In this document: piece by piece, positions 18,311 through 26,005 of the stretch
How the letters are laid out: every line of letters starts with the position of its first letter
Position numbering within the stretch: position 1 is the first letter of the stretch
Assembly (NCBI GenBank): GCA_903892315.1
Contig: CAITHY010000126.1
Span: 1-27,832, forward strand
Reading direction: 5' to 3'
Length of the DNA: 27,832 bases
From: an uncultured beta proteobacterium
GTDB lineage: Bacteria; Pseudomonadota; Gammaproteobacteria; Burkholderiales; Burkholderiaceae
Position numbers and translations under genes: made by a program
Notes under the pieces: model-generated
What the model saw: only the letters and a program-made list of their open reading frames with translations
What the model was told of the DNA's origin: nothing
Database searches by the model: none

Positions 18311-18387
18311 GGCGGACGTAGCTCAGTTGGTAGAGTCCCAGATTGTGATTCTGGTTGTCGCGGGTTCGAGCCCCGTCGTTCGCCCCA
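18311..18387 (+). tRNA. tRNA-His (anticodon GTG)
   Basis: The 77-base gene folds into a full cloverleaf. The acceptor stem includes the extra G at -1 paired with C73, the identity mark of tRNA-His, plus one G-T wobble at pair 4-69. The anticodon stem CCAGA/TCTGG encloses the loop TTGTGAT with anticodon GTG. The T-arm carries GGTTCGAGCC, and the CCA end is encoded at 18385-18387. It has its own consensus promoter and a downstream hairpin terminator, so it is a single-gene unit. Confidence 0.97.
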
Positions 18388-18400
18388 CCGAATACCATTT

Positions 18401-18428
18401 AAAAAGCTCCTGCTCGGGAGCCTTTTTC
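18401..18428 (+). terminator. Intrinsic terminator after tRNA-His
   Basis: AAAAA-GCTCC (18401-18410) pairs with GGAGC (18417-18421) over the loop TGCTCG, followed by C and a T-run. It lies 13 bases after the tRNA end. Confidence 0.82.
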
Positions 18429-18567
18429 TTTCCCGCGTGAGTTATTTTTTTGTGTTGCGAGCTGATCTAGCTGACTCGGCAGCAAGATTAGACATCTTGA
18501 CTGCCTCAGCTGCCGCCATGGCAGCACGTGATTTCGTTGTGTAGCCGATGCCGTGAAACAATAGGGA

Positions 18568-19896
18568 ATGACTAATCTTGCTGTAGATGCTCCCGCAATT
18601 GAAATTACCCCCGATTACCAAGCGGTAATTGAGGCTATTGAGCGTCACGACCCTTATATCTTTGTTAGCGGTAAAGCGGGCACCGGTAAAACAACCTTAA
18701 TCGGCTATCTGCGAGAAACCGTCCCTGGCAACGTTGTAGTGGTCGCGCCAACCGGTGTTGCGGCACTACAGGTCAAAGGGGTGACAATCCATTCCTTCTT
18801 TAGATTGCCCCCACGCTTAATATTCCCAGAAGAAGATATCAAGCCATTACGAGATAAGCGCCTTTATAAAGATATCCGTCTACTCATCATTGATGAGATC
18901 TCGATGGTGCGTGCCGATGTCGTGGATGCGATGGATTTATTTCTGCGCGAGAACGGACCGCAAAAAGGCAAGCCCTTTGGCGGTATTCAGGTGATGTTTG
19001 TAGGTGACTTATTCCAATTGCCTCCAGTAGTTTCTAGTGCTGACATGCACGTGCTATCTGAGAGAGGGTACGAAGGACCGTATTTCTTCTGCGCGATGGC
19101 CCTGCATCGTAAAGATGTCACGATGGTGGAGCTCTCTAAGATCTTCCGTCAAAAGGATGAGCATTTTGCTGGCCTGTTAAATCGTATCCGAATTAATCAG
19201 GACATAGATGAGGCAATCGATACACTAAATGCCCAGTGTTTTAAAAAAGATGCGGAGCTTGATGAGCAGACCATCACCTTAACGACCACCAATGCCCGAG
19301 CCGATCAAATCAATGGTGCTGGCCTACGTGCCATTACTGCTGAGGGTAAAGTCTACTCAGGAAGCTCAACTGGAAAATTCAATATTGACGAGCGCAACTT
19401 GCCATCGCCTAATCATTTGGTTTTGAAGGTAGGTGCCAAGGTGATGTTTACAGCCACGGATCCTGGCTTTCCGAAGCGTTGGGTTAATGGCACGATCGGG
19501 GTAGTGCGTGAGCTATTGCCTGATAAGGTAAAGGTGTTGGTACAAAACGGACCTTACGCAAATACAGTTGAAGTAACAGGCCATCAATGGGAGTCCTATC
19601 GTTACGATCATGACATGATGTCTGGAAAGATTTCTCCAAGCATCATCGGCACTTATGTTCAGATCCCACTCATGCTAGCTTGGGCTGTGACCATTCATAA
19701 GAGCCAGGGCAAAACCCTCGATAAAGTAAAGGTTGATCTCTCATCAGGAGCATTTGCATCAGGGCAGGTCTATGTTGCTTTAAGTAGATGCAAAACAATT
19801 GAAGGTATTTCTCTACAAAGACCGATTGAGCCCAGAGATGTGAGTTGCGATCAAGAGATCAAGCGCTTCTATCTGAATTGTTTGCCTTCCAAATAG
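18568..19896 (+). CDS. PIF1/RecD-like superfamily 1 DNA helicase
   Basis: This 442-aa protein is a compact SF1B helicase of the PIF1/RecD2 group. Walker A is GKAGTGKT (residues 35-42), Walker B LLIIDEIS (105-112), and motif III GDLFQLPPV (146-154). Near the C-terminus are the SF1 motifs AVTIHKSQGKTLDKV and GQVYVALSRC. Such enzymes unwind 5'-to-3' and help at forks, R-loops or recombination intermediates; the role here is not established. Large N-terminal RecD2-type domains are absent. The ATG at 18568 is the first in-frame start after a stop at 18562-18564. The AGGGA beside it directly abuts the ATG, too close for a normal ribosome binding site, so the start or initiation mode is uncertain. 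Confidence 0.9.
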   Translation: MTNLAVDAPAIEITPDYQAVIEAIERHDPYIFVSGKAGTGKTTLIGYLRETVPGNVVVVAPTGVAALQVKGVTIHSFFRLPPRLIFPEEDIKPLRDKRLYKDIRLLIIDEISMVRADVVDAMDLFLRENGPQKGKPFGGIQVMFVGDLFQLPPVVSSADMHVLSERGYEGPYFFCAMALHRKDVTMVELSKIFRQKDEHFAGLLNRIRINQDIDEAIDTLNAQCFKKDAELDEQTITLTTTNARADQINGAGLRAITAEGKVYSGSSTGKFNIDERNLPSPNHLVLKVGAKVMFTATDPGFPKRWVNGTIGVVRELLPDKVKVLVQNGPYANTVEVTGHQWESYRYDHDMMSGKISPSIIGTYVQIPLMLAWAVTIHKSQGKTLDKVKVDLSSGAFASGQVYVALSRCKTIEGISLQRPIEPRDVSCDQEIKRFYLNCLPSK

Positions 19897-19915
19897 GGGT
19901 ATTCACTCCTATTTG
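19890..19915. repeat. Inverted repeat over the helicase stop codon
   Basis: CAAATAGG (19890-19897) and CCTATTTG (19908-19915) are perfect 8-base arms with a 10-base loop. The left arm contains the helicase stop TAG, and the right arm runs into the proposed -35 box of the mazEF promoter. It may stabilise or end the helicase mRNA; there is no T-run. Confidence 0.45.
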
Positions 19916-19950
19916 ACCTGTTCCGGTTTATGTAATAACATTGTTATTAC
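19913..19950 (+). promoter_or_regulatory. mazEF promoter with palindromic operator
   Basis: TTGACC (19913-19918) and TAACAT (19936-19941) have a 17-base spacer. A perfect palindrome, GTAATAACA-T-TGTTATTAC (19932-19950), covers the -10 box and ends one base before the mazE ATG. The predicted transcript start lies within a few bases of that ATG, so the mRNA would be almost leaderless, fitting the lack of a Shine-Dalgarno. Autorepression by MazE/MazEF at this site is expected from other antitoxin systems. Confidence 0.72.
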
Positions 19951-19951
19951 T

Positions 19952-20242
19952 ATGAACAAAAGCCATAAATCCAATGCCTTAATCAGCGCGCCACTGCAGG
20001 TGGCTATAAGGGCTATTGGTAACTCTAAGGGTGTGGTCATTCCAAAGATTATTCTTGAACAATCTGGAATACAGGAGCACGTTGAGATGTCGGTTGATGG
20101 AGAAAAAATTATTCTCAGCAAGCCTAAAAATAACGTGAGACAAAATTGGTCTCAGGATGCCCAAAGCCTTGCTAAGGTTGGCGAGGATAAGTTAGTACTT
20201 GGAGATTTTGCAAACGAAGATGATGGAGATTGGGTTTGGTAA
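19952..20242 (+). CDS. mazE: MazE-type antitoxin, AbrB/SpoVT fold
   Basis: The 96-aa antitoxin has an N-terminal swapped-hairpin (AbrB/SpoVT) DNA-binding domain at about residues 17-58, with AIRAIGNSKGVVIPKIILEQ as its signature. The C-terminal tail is acidic and aromatic (FANEDDGDWVW), as expected for the segment that blocks MazF. The ATG at 19952 is chosen over an in-frame TTG at 19913, which lies inside the promoter. No Shine-Dalgarno is present, and the ATG directly follows the operator palindrome. The mazF start overlaps its last codons by 7 bases, which suggests translational coupling. It should neutralise MazF and repress its own promoter. Confidence 0.88.
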   Translation: MNKSHKSNALISAPLQVAIRAIGNSKGVVIPKIILEQSGIQEHVEMSVDGEKIILSKPKNNVRQNWSQDAQSLAKVGEDKLVLGDFANEDDGDWVW

Positions 20243-20568
20243 AGAGTATTGTTTCTCGTGGAGAAATTTGGCTTATCAATTTAGACCCAACAATTGGGAG
20301 TGAAATTAAAAAAACACGTCCTTGTATTGTGGTTTCACCTCAAGAGTTAAATGATCATTTACGTACAGTCATTATTGCGCCCATGACTAGCAAGGGCAGA
20401 CCTGCAGGCTTTCGGGTATCTATTACGCATGATGGTAAGAAGGGACTTATTCTTTTAGATCAAATCAGAGCCGTTGATAAAGCGCGCTTGGTCAAGAAAG
20501 TGGGCAAGAGCAACCCAAAAACCCTATCTGCCAGTCTTGGCGTACTTCAAGAAGCTTTTGCTATTTAG
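20236..20568 (+). CDS. mazF: MazF-type endoribonuclease toxin
   Basis: This 110-aa PemK/MazF toxin is expected to cut mRNA at short sequence motifs. Conserved blocks are SRGEIWLINLDPTIGSEIKK, TRPCIVVSP, IIAPMTSK and LLDQIRAVDKARLVKKVGK. The Arg of the KxTRP block and the Thr of PMTSK correspond to the catalytic region of MazF. I choose TTG at 20236, with GGAG (20225-20228) 7 bases upstream. The TTG at 20230 would leave almost no spacing to that site. The frame is full length with no lesion, so the toxin is probably active. The stop lies 8 bases from the convergent ggt stop, with no terminator in between. Confidence 0.9.
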   Translation: MVKSIVSRGEIWLINLDPTIGSEIKKTRPCIVVSPQELNDHLRTVIIAPMTSKGRPAGFRVSITHDGKKGLILLDQIRAVDKARLVKKVGKSNPKTLSASLGVLQEAFAI

Positions 20569-20576
20569 CCTCTTTA

Positions 20577-22163
20577 TTAGAAGCCAGCTGCCAATCCATC
20601 TCTACGATGATCACTACCGGCAATATAAGCAGAATGAGTCTCTTCGTTTAATTTGGCGATTGCTTGGGCGCTACCAAAGTCCAGGCTGTTTGCAGGCTGT
20701 ACAGCAACGTCATGACCCAGTGCTTTTAATCCATCCACCACGCTTTGGGGCATTGCTGCTTCAACAGTGAGTTTGCCTGCATCATCGATACGCCAACGGG
20801 GCGCATCAGAACATGCTTGCGGGTTTAGGTATTCATCTACAAAGCGCATCACAAACTGAATATGGCCCTGCGGTTGCATATTGCCACCCATGACACCAAA
20901 CGCCATAGTAGGTTTACCATCCTTAGTGAGGAAGGCTGGCAGGATGGTATGGAAGGGTTGCTTGCCCGGTCCAACTTGATTAGGGTGACCATCTTCCAAT
21001 CGGAAGCTCATGCCACGATTATGAAAAGCAATGCCGCCTGGGGCAACCACTCCAGAACCAAAGCCTTTAAAGTTTGATTGAATGTATGAAATCATCATGC
21101 CGGATTCATCGGCAGCGCATAAGTAAACGGTGCCACCTGAATGGGGGTCTCCAGGACCATAACTACCAGCCTTATGATGATCAATCATGGCTGCACGACT
21201 AGCTAAGTAATCTCTATTCAACAGAGAGCTCACTGGCATTTGCATAGACTGCGCATCAGAAACATAAGCATAGACGTCAGCAAACGCCATGCGCATTGCT
21301 TCAATTTGTAAATGAATGCGTTGTGCTGAATTGGCGGGGTATTGCTTCACATTGGTTGCTTGCAAGATGCCTAAAGCAATTTGCGCCGCGATGCCTGAGC
21401 CATTTGGTGGAATTTCATGGAGGGTGTAGTCGCCATAATCAAAGGCTAGTGGCTCAACCCACTCAGGTTGATTGTCTGCAAAGTCTTGCATCGTGAAGCA
21501 ACCACCCGTAGCTTGGGCAAAGTCCACCATGCTTTGGGCAAGGGGACCTTTATAAAAAGATTCGCCTTCAGTAGCGGCGATTTCCCTTAAGGTTTTGGCT
21601 TGCGCTGGATATTTCCAGATTTGACCTGCTTGGGGTGCTTTGCCATCAATCAAAAAGGACTCTACAAAACCAGGCTGGCTTTTCAGAATGGGAATAGCTT
21701 CACGCCATTGACGTGCAATTACTGGTGAAACTGGAAAACCATTTTCCGCATAGTCGATCGCCCGCTTAAACAATTGCGCAAAAGGAAGCTTGCCAAACTT
21801 TCTGGAGAGCTCGATCCAACCAGAAACCATTCCGGGAACGGTCACTGTATTCCAGCCAATGAGATCCATCGCAGATTTACCAGCGAAATATTCTGGCTTC
21901 CAAGCGGCAGGGGCACGTCCTGAAGCATTTAAACCATGCATCTTCTTACCATCCCAAAGAATTGCGAAACCATCTCCACCGATGCCATTCATCGTAGGTT
22001 CAACTACAGTCAGTGTGATTGCAGTTGCAAGTGCAGCATCCACTGCATTGCCACCACTCTGTAGAACTTCAATACCCGCTTGAGTGGCAAGTGGTTGAGA
22101 GCTCGCAACAGTGTTTTTAGCTAAAACAGGGGCGCGACTACCAAAAGGAGGGGATATCAACAT
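20577..22163 (-). CDS. ggt: Gamma-glutamyltransferase family Ntn hydrolase (cytoplasmic type)
   Basis: The 528-aa protein belongs to the gamma-glutamyltransferase family, which cleaves itself and then moves or hydrolyses gamma-glutamyl groups. The autoprocessing/nucleophile Thr is Thr345 in DPHSGGTVYLCAAD. FGSGVVAPGGIAFHNRG and PFHTILPAFLTKDGKP follow in the small subunit region, with MGGNMQPQGHIQ behind. The N-terminus enters the catalytic fold at once (SQPLATQAGIEVLQSGGNAV) with no signal peptide, unlike periplasmic Ggt, so it resembles the YwrD-like branch. The ATG at 22163 has no clear ribosome binding site. It lies 23 bases after a Bug gene on the same strand, probably cotranscribed. The true substrate may not be glutathione. 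Confidence 0.9.
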   Translation of the reverse strand: MLISPPFGSRAPVLAKNTVASSQPLATQAGIEVLQSGGNAVDAALATAITLTVVEPTMNGIGGDGFAILWDGKKMHGLNASGRAPAAWKPEYFAGKSAMDLIGWNTVTVPGMVSGWIELSRKFGKLPFAQLFKRAIDYAENGFPVSPVIARQWREAIPILKSQPGFVESFLIDGKAPQAGQIWKYPAQAKTLREIAATEGESFYKGPLAQSMVDFAQATGGCFTMQDFADNQPEWVEPLAFDYGDYTLHEIPPNGSGIAAQIALGILQATNVKQYPANSAQRIHLQIEAMRMAFADVYAYVSDAQSMQMPVSSLLNRDYLASRAAMIDHHKAGSYGPGDPHSGGTVYLCAADESGMMISYIQSNFKGFGSGVVAPGGIAFHNRGMSFRLEDGHPNQVGPGKQPFHTILPAFLTKDGKPTMAFGVMGGNMQPQGHIQFVMRFVDEYLNPQACSDAPRWRIDDAGKLTVEAAMPQSVVDGLKALGHDVAVQPANSLDFGSAQAIAKLNEETHSAYIAGSDHRRDGLAAGF

Positions 22164-22186
22164 AAGGGATTTATCTATTCGGTAAC

Positions 22187-23167
22187 TTAATCAATTTTTA
22201 CATTTGCTGACTTTACTGCCTTCTCCCATTTACTGGCTTCGCTTGCAGTAATTTCAGAGAGTTTCTCCGAGTTGGCAAACTGAGGGTGTATGCCTTGGGC
22301 TGCCATGCGCGCTTTGAAATCCGGATTAGTCAAAATCTTCCGAATTTCTCGCTCAAGTTTGGCAATAATGTTTGGAGATGTTCCCTTGGGAACATAGATA
22401 GCGTAAAAGTTCTCTACATCAAACTGCTTTAAGCCATCTTGCCCTAGAGTGGGAACATTAGGCATTAAAGGGGAGCGTTCTGCTGCGGCGATAGCAATAG
22501 GACGTAGCTTGTCACTCTGAATATGCGGCAATGAAGCAGTTACGCTGTCAAACATCATGAGTGTGTTACCTGCGATCAGATCAGGCAAAGCAAAGCTACT
22601 GCCTTTGTAGGGGATATGAGTTCCCGTTGCCCCAATACGTTGCATAAATAAAGTGGACTCTAGGTGTGAGAGGCTGCCATTACCCTGGGATGCGTAATTA
22701 AAGTCACCCTTTTTGGATTTAATAAAGGCAATGAGTTCCGGAAGATTTTTGGCTGGCACGCTTGGGTTCACCACGATGAGGTGGGGGATAGTGCCGATTA
22801 ATGCTACTGGAACAAAATCTTTCTGCAAGTCAGCCGGAGGATTTTTAAATAAGGCTGAAGAAATGGATTGATTTGTTAGGGCGCTAATATTAATCGTGTA
22901 GCCGTCAGGAGCGGCTTTAGCGGCAGCTTGTAAACCAATCATGCCACCAGCACCCGGTTTATTCTCCACAACGATAGATTGGCCCAATGCCTCTGCCAAG
23001 GGGGCTGTCACACTGCGCGCAAAGATATCAGTTGATCCGCCTGCAGGAAACGACACAATCGCAACAATCGGTTTTTTAGGCCAGTCTGCATCAGGGGCAG
23101 AAAGAGCTAAGTTACTTAAGGTCAACAGTCCTAAAGAGCTAAGGATGAAGGATTTGAAATAGTGCAT
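22187..23167 (-). CDS. Bug/TctC family periplasmic solute-binding protein
   Basis: This 326-aa receptor has a signal peptide (MHYFKSFILSSLGLLTLSNL, cleavage near LALSA) and family blocks WPKKPIVAIVSFPAGGSTD, VVENKPGAGGMIGLQAAAK and IPYKGSSFALPDLIAG. It is a different paralogue from the one at 4403-5395, with clearly different sequence. It is the upstream gene of a two-gene unit with ggt (23-base gap), which hints that its ligand may be related to the gamma-glutamyltransferase substrate. No TctA/TctB transporter is nearby. The ATG at 23167 is divergent from the aminotransferase gene across an 80-base promoter region. Confidence 0.93.
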   Translation of the reverse strand: MHYFKSFILSSLGLLTLSNLALSAPDADWPKKPIVAIVSFPAGGSTDIFARSVTAPLAEALGQSIVVENKPGAGGMIGLQAAAKAAPDGYTINISALTNQSISSALFKNPPADLQKDFVPVALIGTIPHLIVVNPSVPAKNLPELIAFIKSKKGDFNYASQGNGSLSHLESTLFMQRIGATGTHIPYKGSSFALPDLIAGNTLMMFDSVTASLPHIQSDKLRPIAIAAAERSPLMPNVPTLGQDGLKQFDVENFYAIYVPKGTSPNIIAKLEREIRKILTNPDFKARMAAQGIHPQFANSEKLSEITASEASKWEKAVKSANVKID

Positions 23168-23247
23168 TGAATGATCCGATAGTGAGATGGGTAATATAGT
23201 ATTGGAAATTCAGAATCTAGTTTTAAAAAGTTCTAATAGAGAGACGC

Positions 23248-24597
23248 ATGACAACATTGAACAAAACAACCAGCGGGATTGATATGTCAGCTTATTGGCT
23301 GCCATTCACGCCGAACCGCTACTTCCAGCATCATCCCAAGATCATGCAATCCGCTAAGGGAGCTTACTACTATGATGATCAGGGCCGTAAGCTGTTTGAC
23401 GGTTTATCTGGGCTGTGGTGCTCCCCATTGGGGCATGCTGATCCACGTATTGGTGCAGCCATTCAAAAACAGTTTGAAACCATGGATTATTGCCCTGCAT
23501 TTCAGATGGCCAGCGAAATCACCTTTAGCTTGGCTAGCCGAATTGCGAAGATGGCACCAGAGGGATTGGATAAAGTATTTTTCACTAACTCCGGTTCTGA
23601 GGCGGTTGATACCGCATTAAAAATTGCGATTGGTTATCACCGGGTGATGGGCAATGCATCCCGCACTCGATTGATTGGACGAGATCGTGCTTATCACGGT
23701 GTTGGTATCGCCGGTATATCAGTGGGTGGCATGGTAGCCAATCGCAAAATGTTTGCCAGCATGATGATGCCCGGTGTAGATCATCTCCCGCATACACTCA
23801 ATCTCTCACAGATGGCTTTCTCAAGAGGGCAGCCAAAGTGGGGCGCTCATTTGGCGGAAGAGTTAGACAAGATTGTTGCTCTTCACGATGCCAATACGAT
23901 TGCCGCCGTCATTATGGAACCAGTGCAGGGCTCCACCGGTGTGATCGTACCGCCAGATGGTTATTTACAAAAGATTCGTGAGATCTGTACCAAGCACGGT
24001 ATTTTATTGATCTTTGATGAGGTAATCACAGGCTTTGGTCGCTTAGGTGCTAACTTTGGTGCGGATCGATTTGGCGTGACACCCGACATGATTACCTTTG
24101 CCAAAGGTATTACCAACGGCGTGATTCCAATGGGTGGTGTGATTGTGCGTGGCGATATCTACGACAACATTATTTCGAATGGCGGTCAAGAGCAGGCAAT
24201 TGAATTCTTCCACGGCTATACCTACTCAGGTCATCCGATACCGGCAGCCGCAGGACATGCAGTGCTGGATATCTTTGAGTCTGATGATTTGGTTAATCAG
24301 GCTCGGGCCCTCGAACCCGTTCTTGAAGATGGTCTGCACGCCTTAAAAGGTAAGTCAGGTATTTTGGATATCCGCAACTTTGGCCTATCAGGCGCTGTTG
24401 AGCTTGACCCTGTTCCCGGAAAGCCCGGCCTTCGCTCCATGAAGGTGCTTGAGGCTTGTATCGAAAGAGGTACTTTGGTCAGGGTGGCGGGTGACGCTAT
24501 TGCCGTAGGGCCGCCATTTATCTCCAAGCCTGAAGAGCTGGAGTTTATGTGTGGCGTATTAGGTGAAGCTATTGATGAAGCGATGAAGGTTAATTAA
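23248..24597 (+). CDS. Omega-amino acid:pyruvate aminotransferase (class III, PLP)
   Basis: The 449-aa enzyme matches omega-amino acid:pyruvate (beta-alanine) aminotransferases of Pseudomonas in length and sequence. The N-terminal YWLPFTPNRYF (16-26), GLSGLWCSPLGHADPRI (52-68), FTNSGSEAVDTALKIA (112-127), IFDEVITGFGRLG (255-267, Asp257 contacting the PLP ring) and TFAKGITNG (283-291, Lys286 forming the Schiff base) are present. It would convert beta-alanine or other omega-amines to aldehydes with alanine formation. The ATG at 23248 has AGAGAG upstream. It is divergent from the Bug-ggt unit, which may share a regulatory region and a pathway in amine or amino acid use. The partner semialdehyde dehydrogenase is not next to it. 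Confidence 0.92.
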   Translation: MTTLNKTTSGIDMSAYWLPFTPNRYFQHHPKIMQSAKGAYYYDDQGRKLFDGLSGLWCSPLGHADPRIGAAIQKQFETMDYCPAFQMASEITFSLASRIAKMAPEGLDKVFFTNSGSEAVDTALKIAIGYHRVMGNASRTRLIGRDRAYHGVGIAGISVGGMVANRKMFASMMMPGVDHLPHTLNLSQMAFSRGQPKWGAHLAEELDKIVALHDANTIAAVIMEPVQGSTGVIVPPDGYLQKIREICTKHGILLIFDEVITGFGRLGANFGADRFGVTPDMITFAKGITNGVIPMGGVIVRGDIYDNIISNGGQEQAIEFFHGYTYSGHPIPAAAGHAVLDIFESDDLVNQARALEPVLEDGLHALKGKSGILDIRNFGLSGAVELDPVPGKPGLRSMKVLEACIERGTLVRVAGDAIAVGPPFISKPEELEFMCGVLGEAIDEAMKVN

Positions 24598-24631
24598 CCG
24601 CGTAATTATTAGGTTTTTAGTTGGCTTAAAT

Positions 24632-24656
24632 TATTGTATAGCATAGCTATACAATA
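24632..24656 (+). promoter_or_regulatory. Palindromic operator abutting higB
   Basis: Arms TATTGTATAGC (24632-24642) and GCTATACAATA (24646-24656) are perfect over 11 bases with the spacer ATA, ending 4 bases before the higB ATG. This is the expected autoregulatory site of the HigBA antitoxin. A -10-like TATACA (24648-24653) inside it would again give a nearly leaderless mRNA; the -35 is weak. Confidence 0.75.
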
Positions 24657-24660
24657 TGGT

Positions 24661-24938
24661 ATGATTAAATCGTTTAGGCATAAAGGATTGCAGCTATTTT
24701 TTGAAACGGGAAGCCGTGCAGGCATTCAAGTTCTCATGCTCCTCGTCTTTCACGACAATTATTCAGATTGGATGAGGCTCGCAATTGGGGGGATATGAAT
24801 ATTCCCGGCTGGCGATTACATTCCTTAGGTGGAAAACTCCTTGGCCACTTTTCAATTTCTGTTAGTGGAAACTGGAGAATTACTTTTAGGTTTGAAGGTG
24901 AAAACGTAGTATTGGTAAATTATCAGGACTACCATTGA
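24661..24938 (+). pseudogene. higB: HigB-type toxin (RelE superfamily) broken by a frameshift
   Basis: The frame from ATG 24661 encodes MIKSFRHKGLQLFFETGSRA then GIQ, the standard HigB N-terminus, for 23 residues. It then runs into unrelated sequence and stops at 24796 (45 codons). The rest of HigB continues in the -1 frame from about 24729: SSHAPRLSRQLFRLDEARNW, then GDMNIPGWRLHSLGGKLLGH, then GNWRITFRFEGENVVLVNYQ and DYH, ending at TGA 24936-24938. Loss of one base within about 24727-24735 explains this; restoring it would give a normal toxin of about 92 aa. The site is not a homopolymer, so a simple run-length sequencing error is less likely. The antitoxin gene overlaps the toxin stop and is intact, as is the operator. 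Confidence 0.85.
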
Positions 24939-25261
24939 TGATTAAAATGAGAAACATGCACAACCCCCCGCATCCAGGGCTCACCTTACGTGATGATATT
25001 CTCCCTGCCTTAGGGATTACTGTTACTGCCGCAGCTGATCAGCTTGGTGTTACTAGAGCCGCTTTATCTCGAGTATTAAATGCTAAAGCCGCAATTTCGC
25101 CTGAGATGGCATTGAGAATTGAGGCGTGGTTAGGCGTTGAAAATGGCGGCAGTGCAAGTGTTTGGTTGGCCGAACAGTCTGCTTACGATTTGTGGAAAGC
25201 GAGAAAGACTATTAAGCCTAAAGTAAAGCACATACAAATACCGGATTTACTGGCCGCCTAA
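24938..25261 (+). CDS. higA: HigA-type antitoxin, HTH XRE family
   Basis: The 107-aa protein is a HigA antitoxin with an XRE helix-turn-helix. It carries NPPHPGLTLRDDILPALGIT, AAADQLGVTRAALSRVLNAK (recognition region) and PEMALRIEAWLGVENGGSAS, which are all typical. The ATG at 24938 overlaps the higB stop (TGATG) and has AGGA (24925-24928) 9 bases upstream. A TTG at 24935 and an ATG at 24947 are less well placed. With the toxin frame broken, it may persist as a repressor of its own promoter or as an antitoxin against related HigB proteins elsewhere. No inactivating change is seen. Confidence 0.9.
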   Translation: MIKMRNMHNPPHPGLTLRDDILPALGITVTAAADQLGVTRAALSRVLNAKAAISPEMALRIEAWLGVENGGSASVWLAEQSAYDLWKARKTIKPKVKHIQIPDLLAA

Positions 25262-25276
25262 ATATTGGCGACTCAA

Positions 25277-26005
25277 TTAGCGATTAAATAAGTGGTAAAT
25301 CACGGGTATTGCTATGGCACTCACCACGCCGTTCATTCCCATCGCTAGGCTGGCGTAGGTTCCTGCTTCAGGATGAATGCTAAACGCACGGGATGTGCCG
25401 ATGCCATGAGCACCAATACCAATGGCAAAACCTCTTTGCCACCAAGCTTTCATACCCAATGCATTCAAAACAAATGGCGCCAAAATAGCTCCGAGTATTC
25501 CGGTACTCACTGCAAAGATGGCTGTTAGGGTAGGCGAGACACCAATCCGTTCGGCAATACCCATAGCGATTGGAGCGGTGACTGATTTGGGGTACATGGC
25601 CCCAGTGATACTCACATCAGCTCCAAGCATAGTAGCAATACCTACGGCGCTAATAATCGATACTAATCCGCCTGTGCATAGCGAAGCTATCAGAGGGAGC
25701 GATCTGCCTTTAAGGCTGCTCAAGCCTCTGTAGATGGGGATAGCCAAAGATACTGTCGCAGAGCCTAATAGGAAGTGAATGAACTGCGCCCCTTCAAAAT
25801 AAGTGGAGTAGGGCATTTCAATAAATTGGATCGTACTTGCCACAATCAGAATGGCAATTGCTACGGGATTGGCCAATGGATTTTGATGGCTAGCCTTATA
25901 AATGCTTAACCCAATTTGATAAGCCGCCAGCGTAATGAACAAGGCAAAAAGCGGGCTGCCCGATAAGTAAACCCAAATCTCGACGATGGAGTGTTTTTCA
26001 CTCAT
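25277..26005 (-). CDS. lrgB: LrgB family membrane protein
   Basis: This 242-aa integral membrane protein is LrgB/CidB family (PF04172). It has many hydrophobic segments, the conserved TGAMYPKSVTAPIAMGIAER and the C-terminal IGIGAHGIGTSRAFSIHPEA. With LrgA it forms a two-component membrane system once viewed as holin/antiholin-like. Related proteins (plant PLGG1, Bacillus and Streptococcus LrgAB/PftAB) export or import glycolate or pyruvate, so small carboxylate transport is a fair prediction. The ATG at 26005 overlaps the end of lrgA by 8 bases, showing translational coupling. Length is normal. Confidence 0.93.
   Translation of the reverse strand: MSEKHSIVEIWVYLSGSPLFALFITLAAYQIGLSIYKASHQNPLANPVAIAILIVASTIQFIEMPYSTYFEGAQFIHFLLGSATVSLAIPIYRGLSSLKGRSLPLIASLCTGGLVSIISAVGIATMLGADVSITGAMYPKSVTAPIAMGIAERIGVSPTLTAIFAVSTGILGAILAPFVLNALGMKAWWQRGFAIGIGAHGIGTSRAFSIHPEAGTYASLAMGMNGVVSAIAIPVIYHLFNR

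Noticed and set aside
18442..18648. Minus-strand 68-aa frame with an alanine-rich C-terminus (RAAMAAAEAVKMSNLAAESA)
   Set aside because: Its first third overlaps the helicase N-terminus, no ribosome binding site fits, and the composition is low-complexity. A short real peptide here cannot be excluded.
24697..24702. T6 run in higB as a programmed -1 frameshift site
   Set aside because: A -1 slip at this run reads TGA at 24702-24704 at once. The frame change must occur later, near 24727-24735, where no slippery heptamer is visible.
25422..25733. Plus-strand 103-aa open frame inside lrgB
   Set aside because: Antisense to the conserved LrgB core with no supporting signals.
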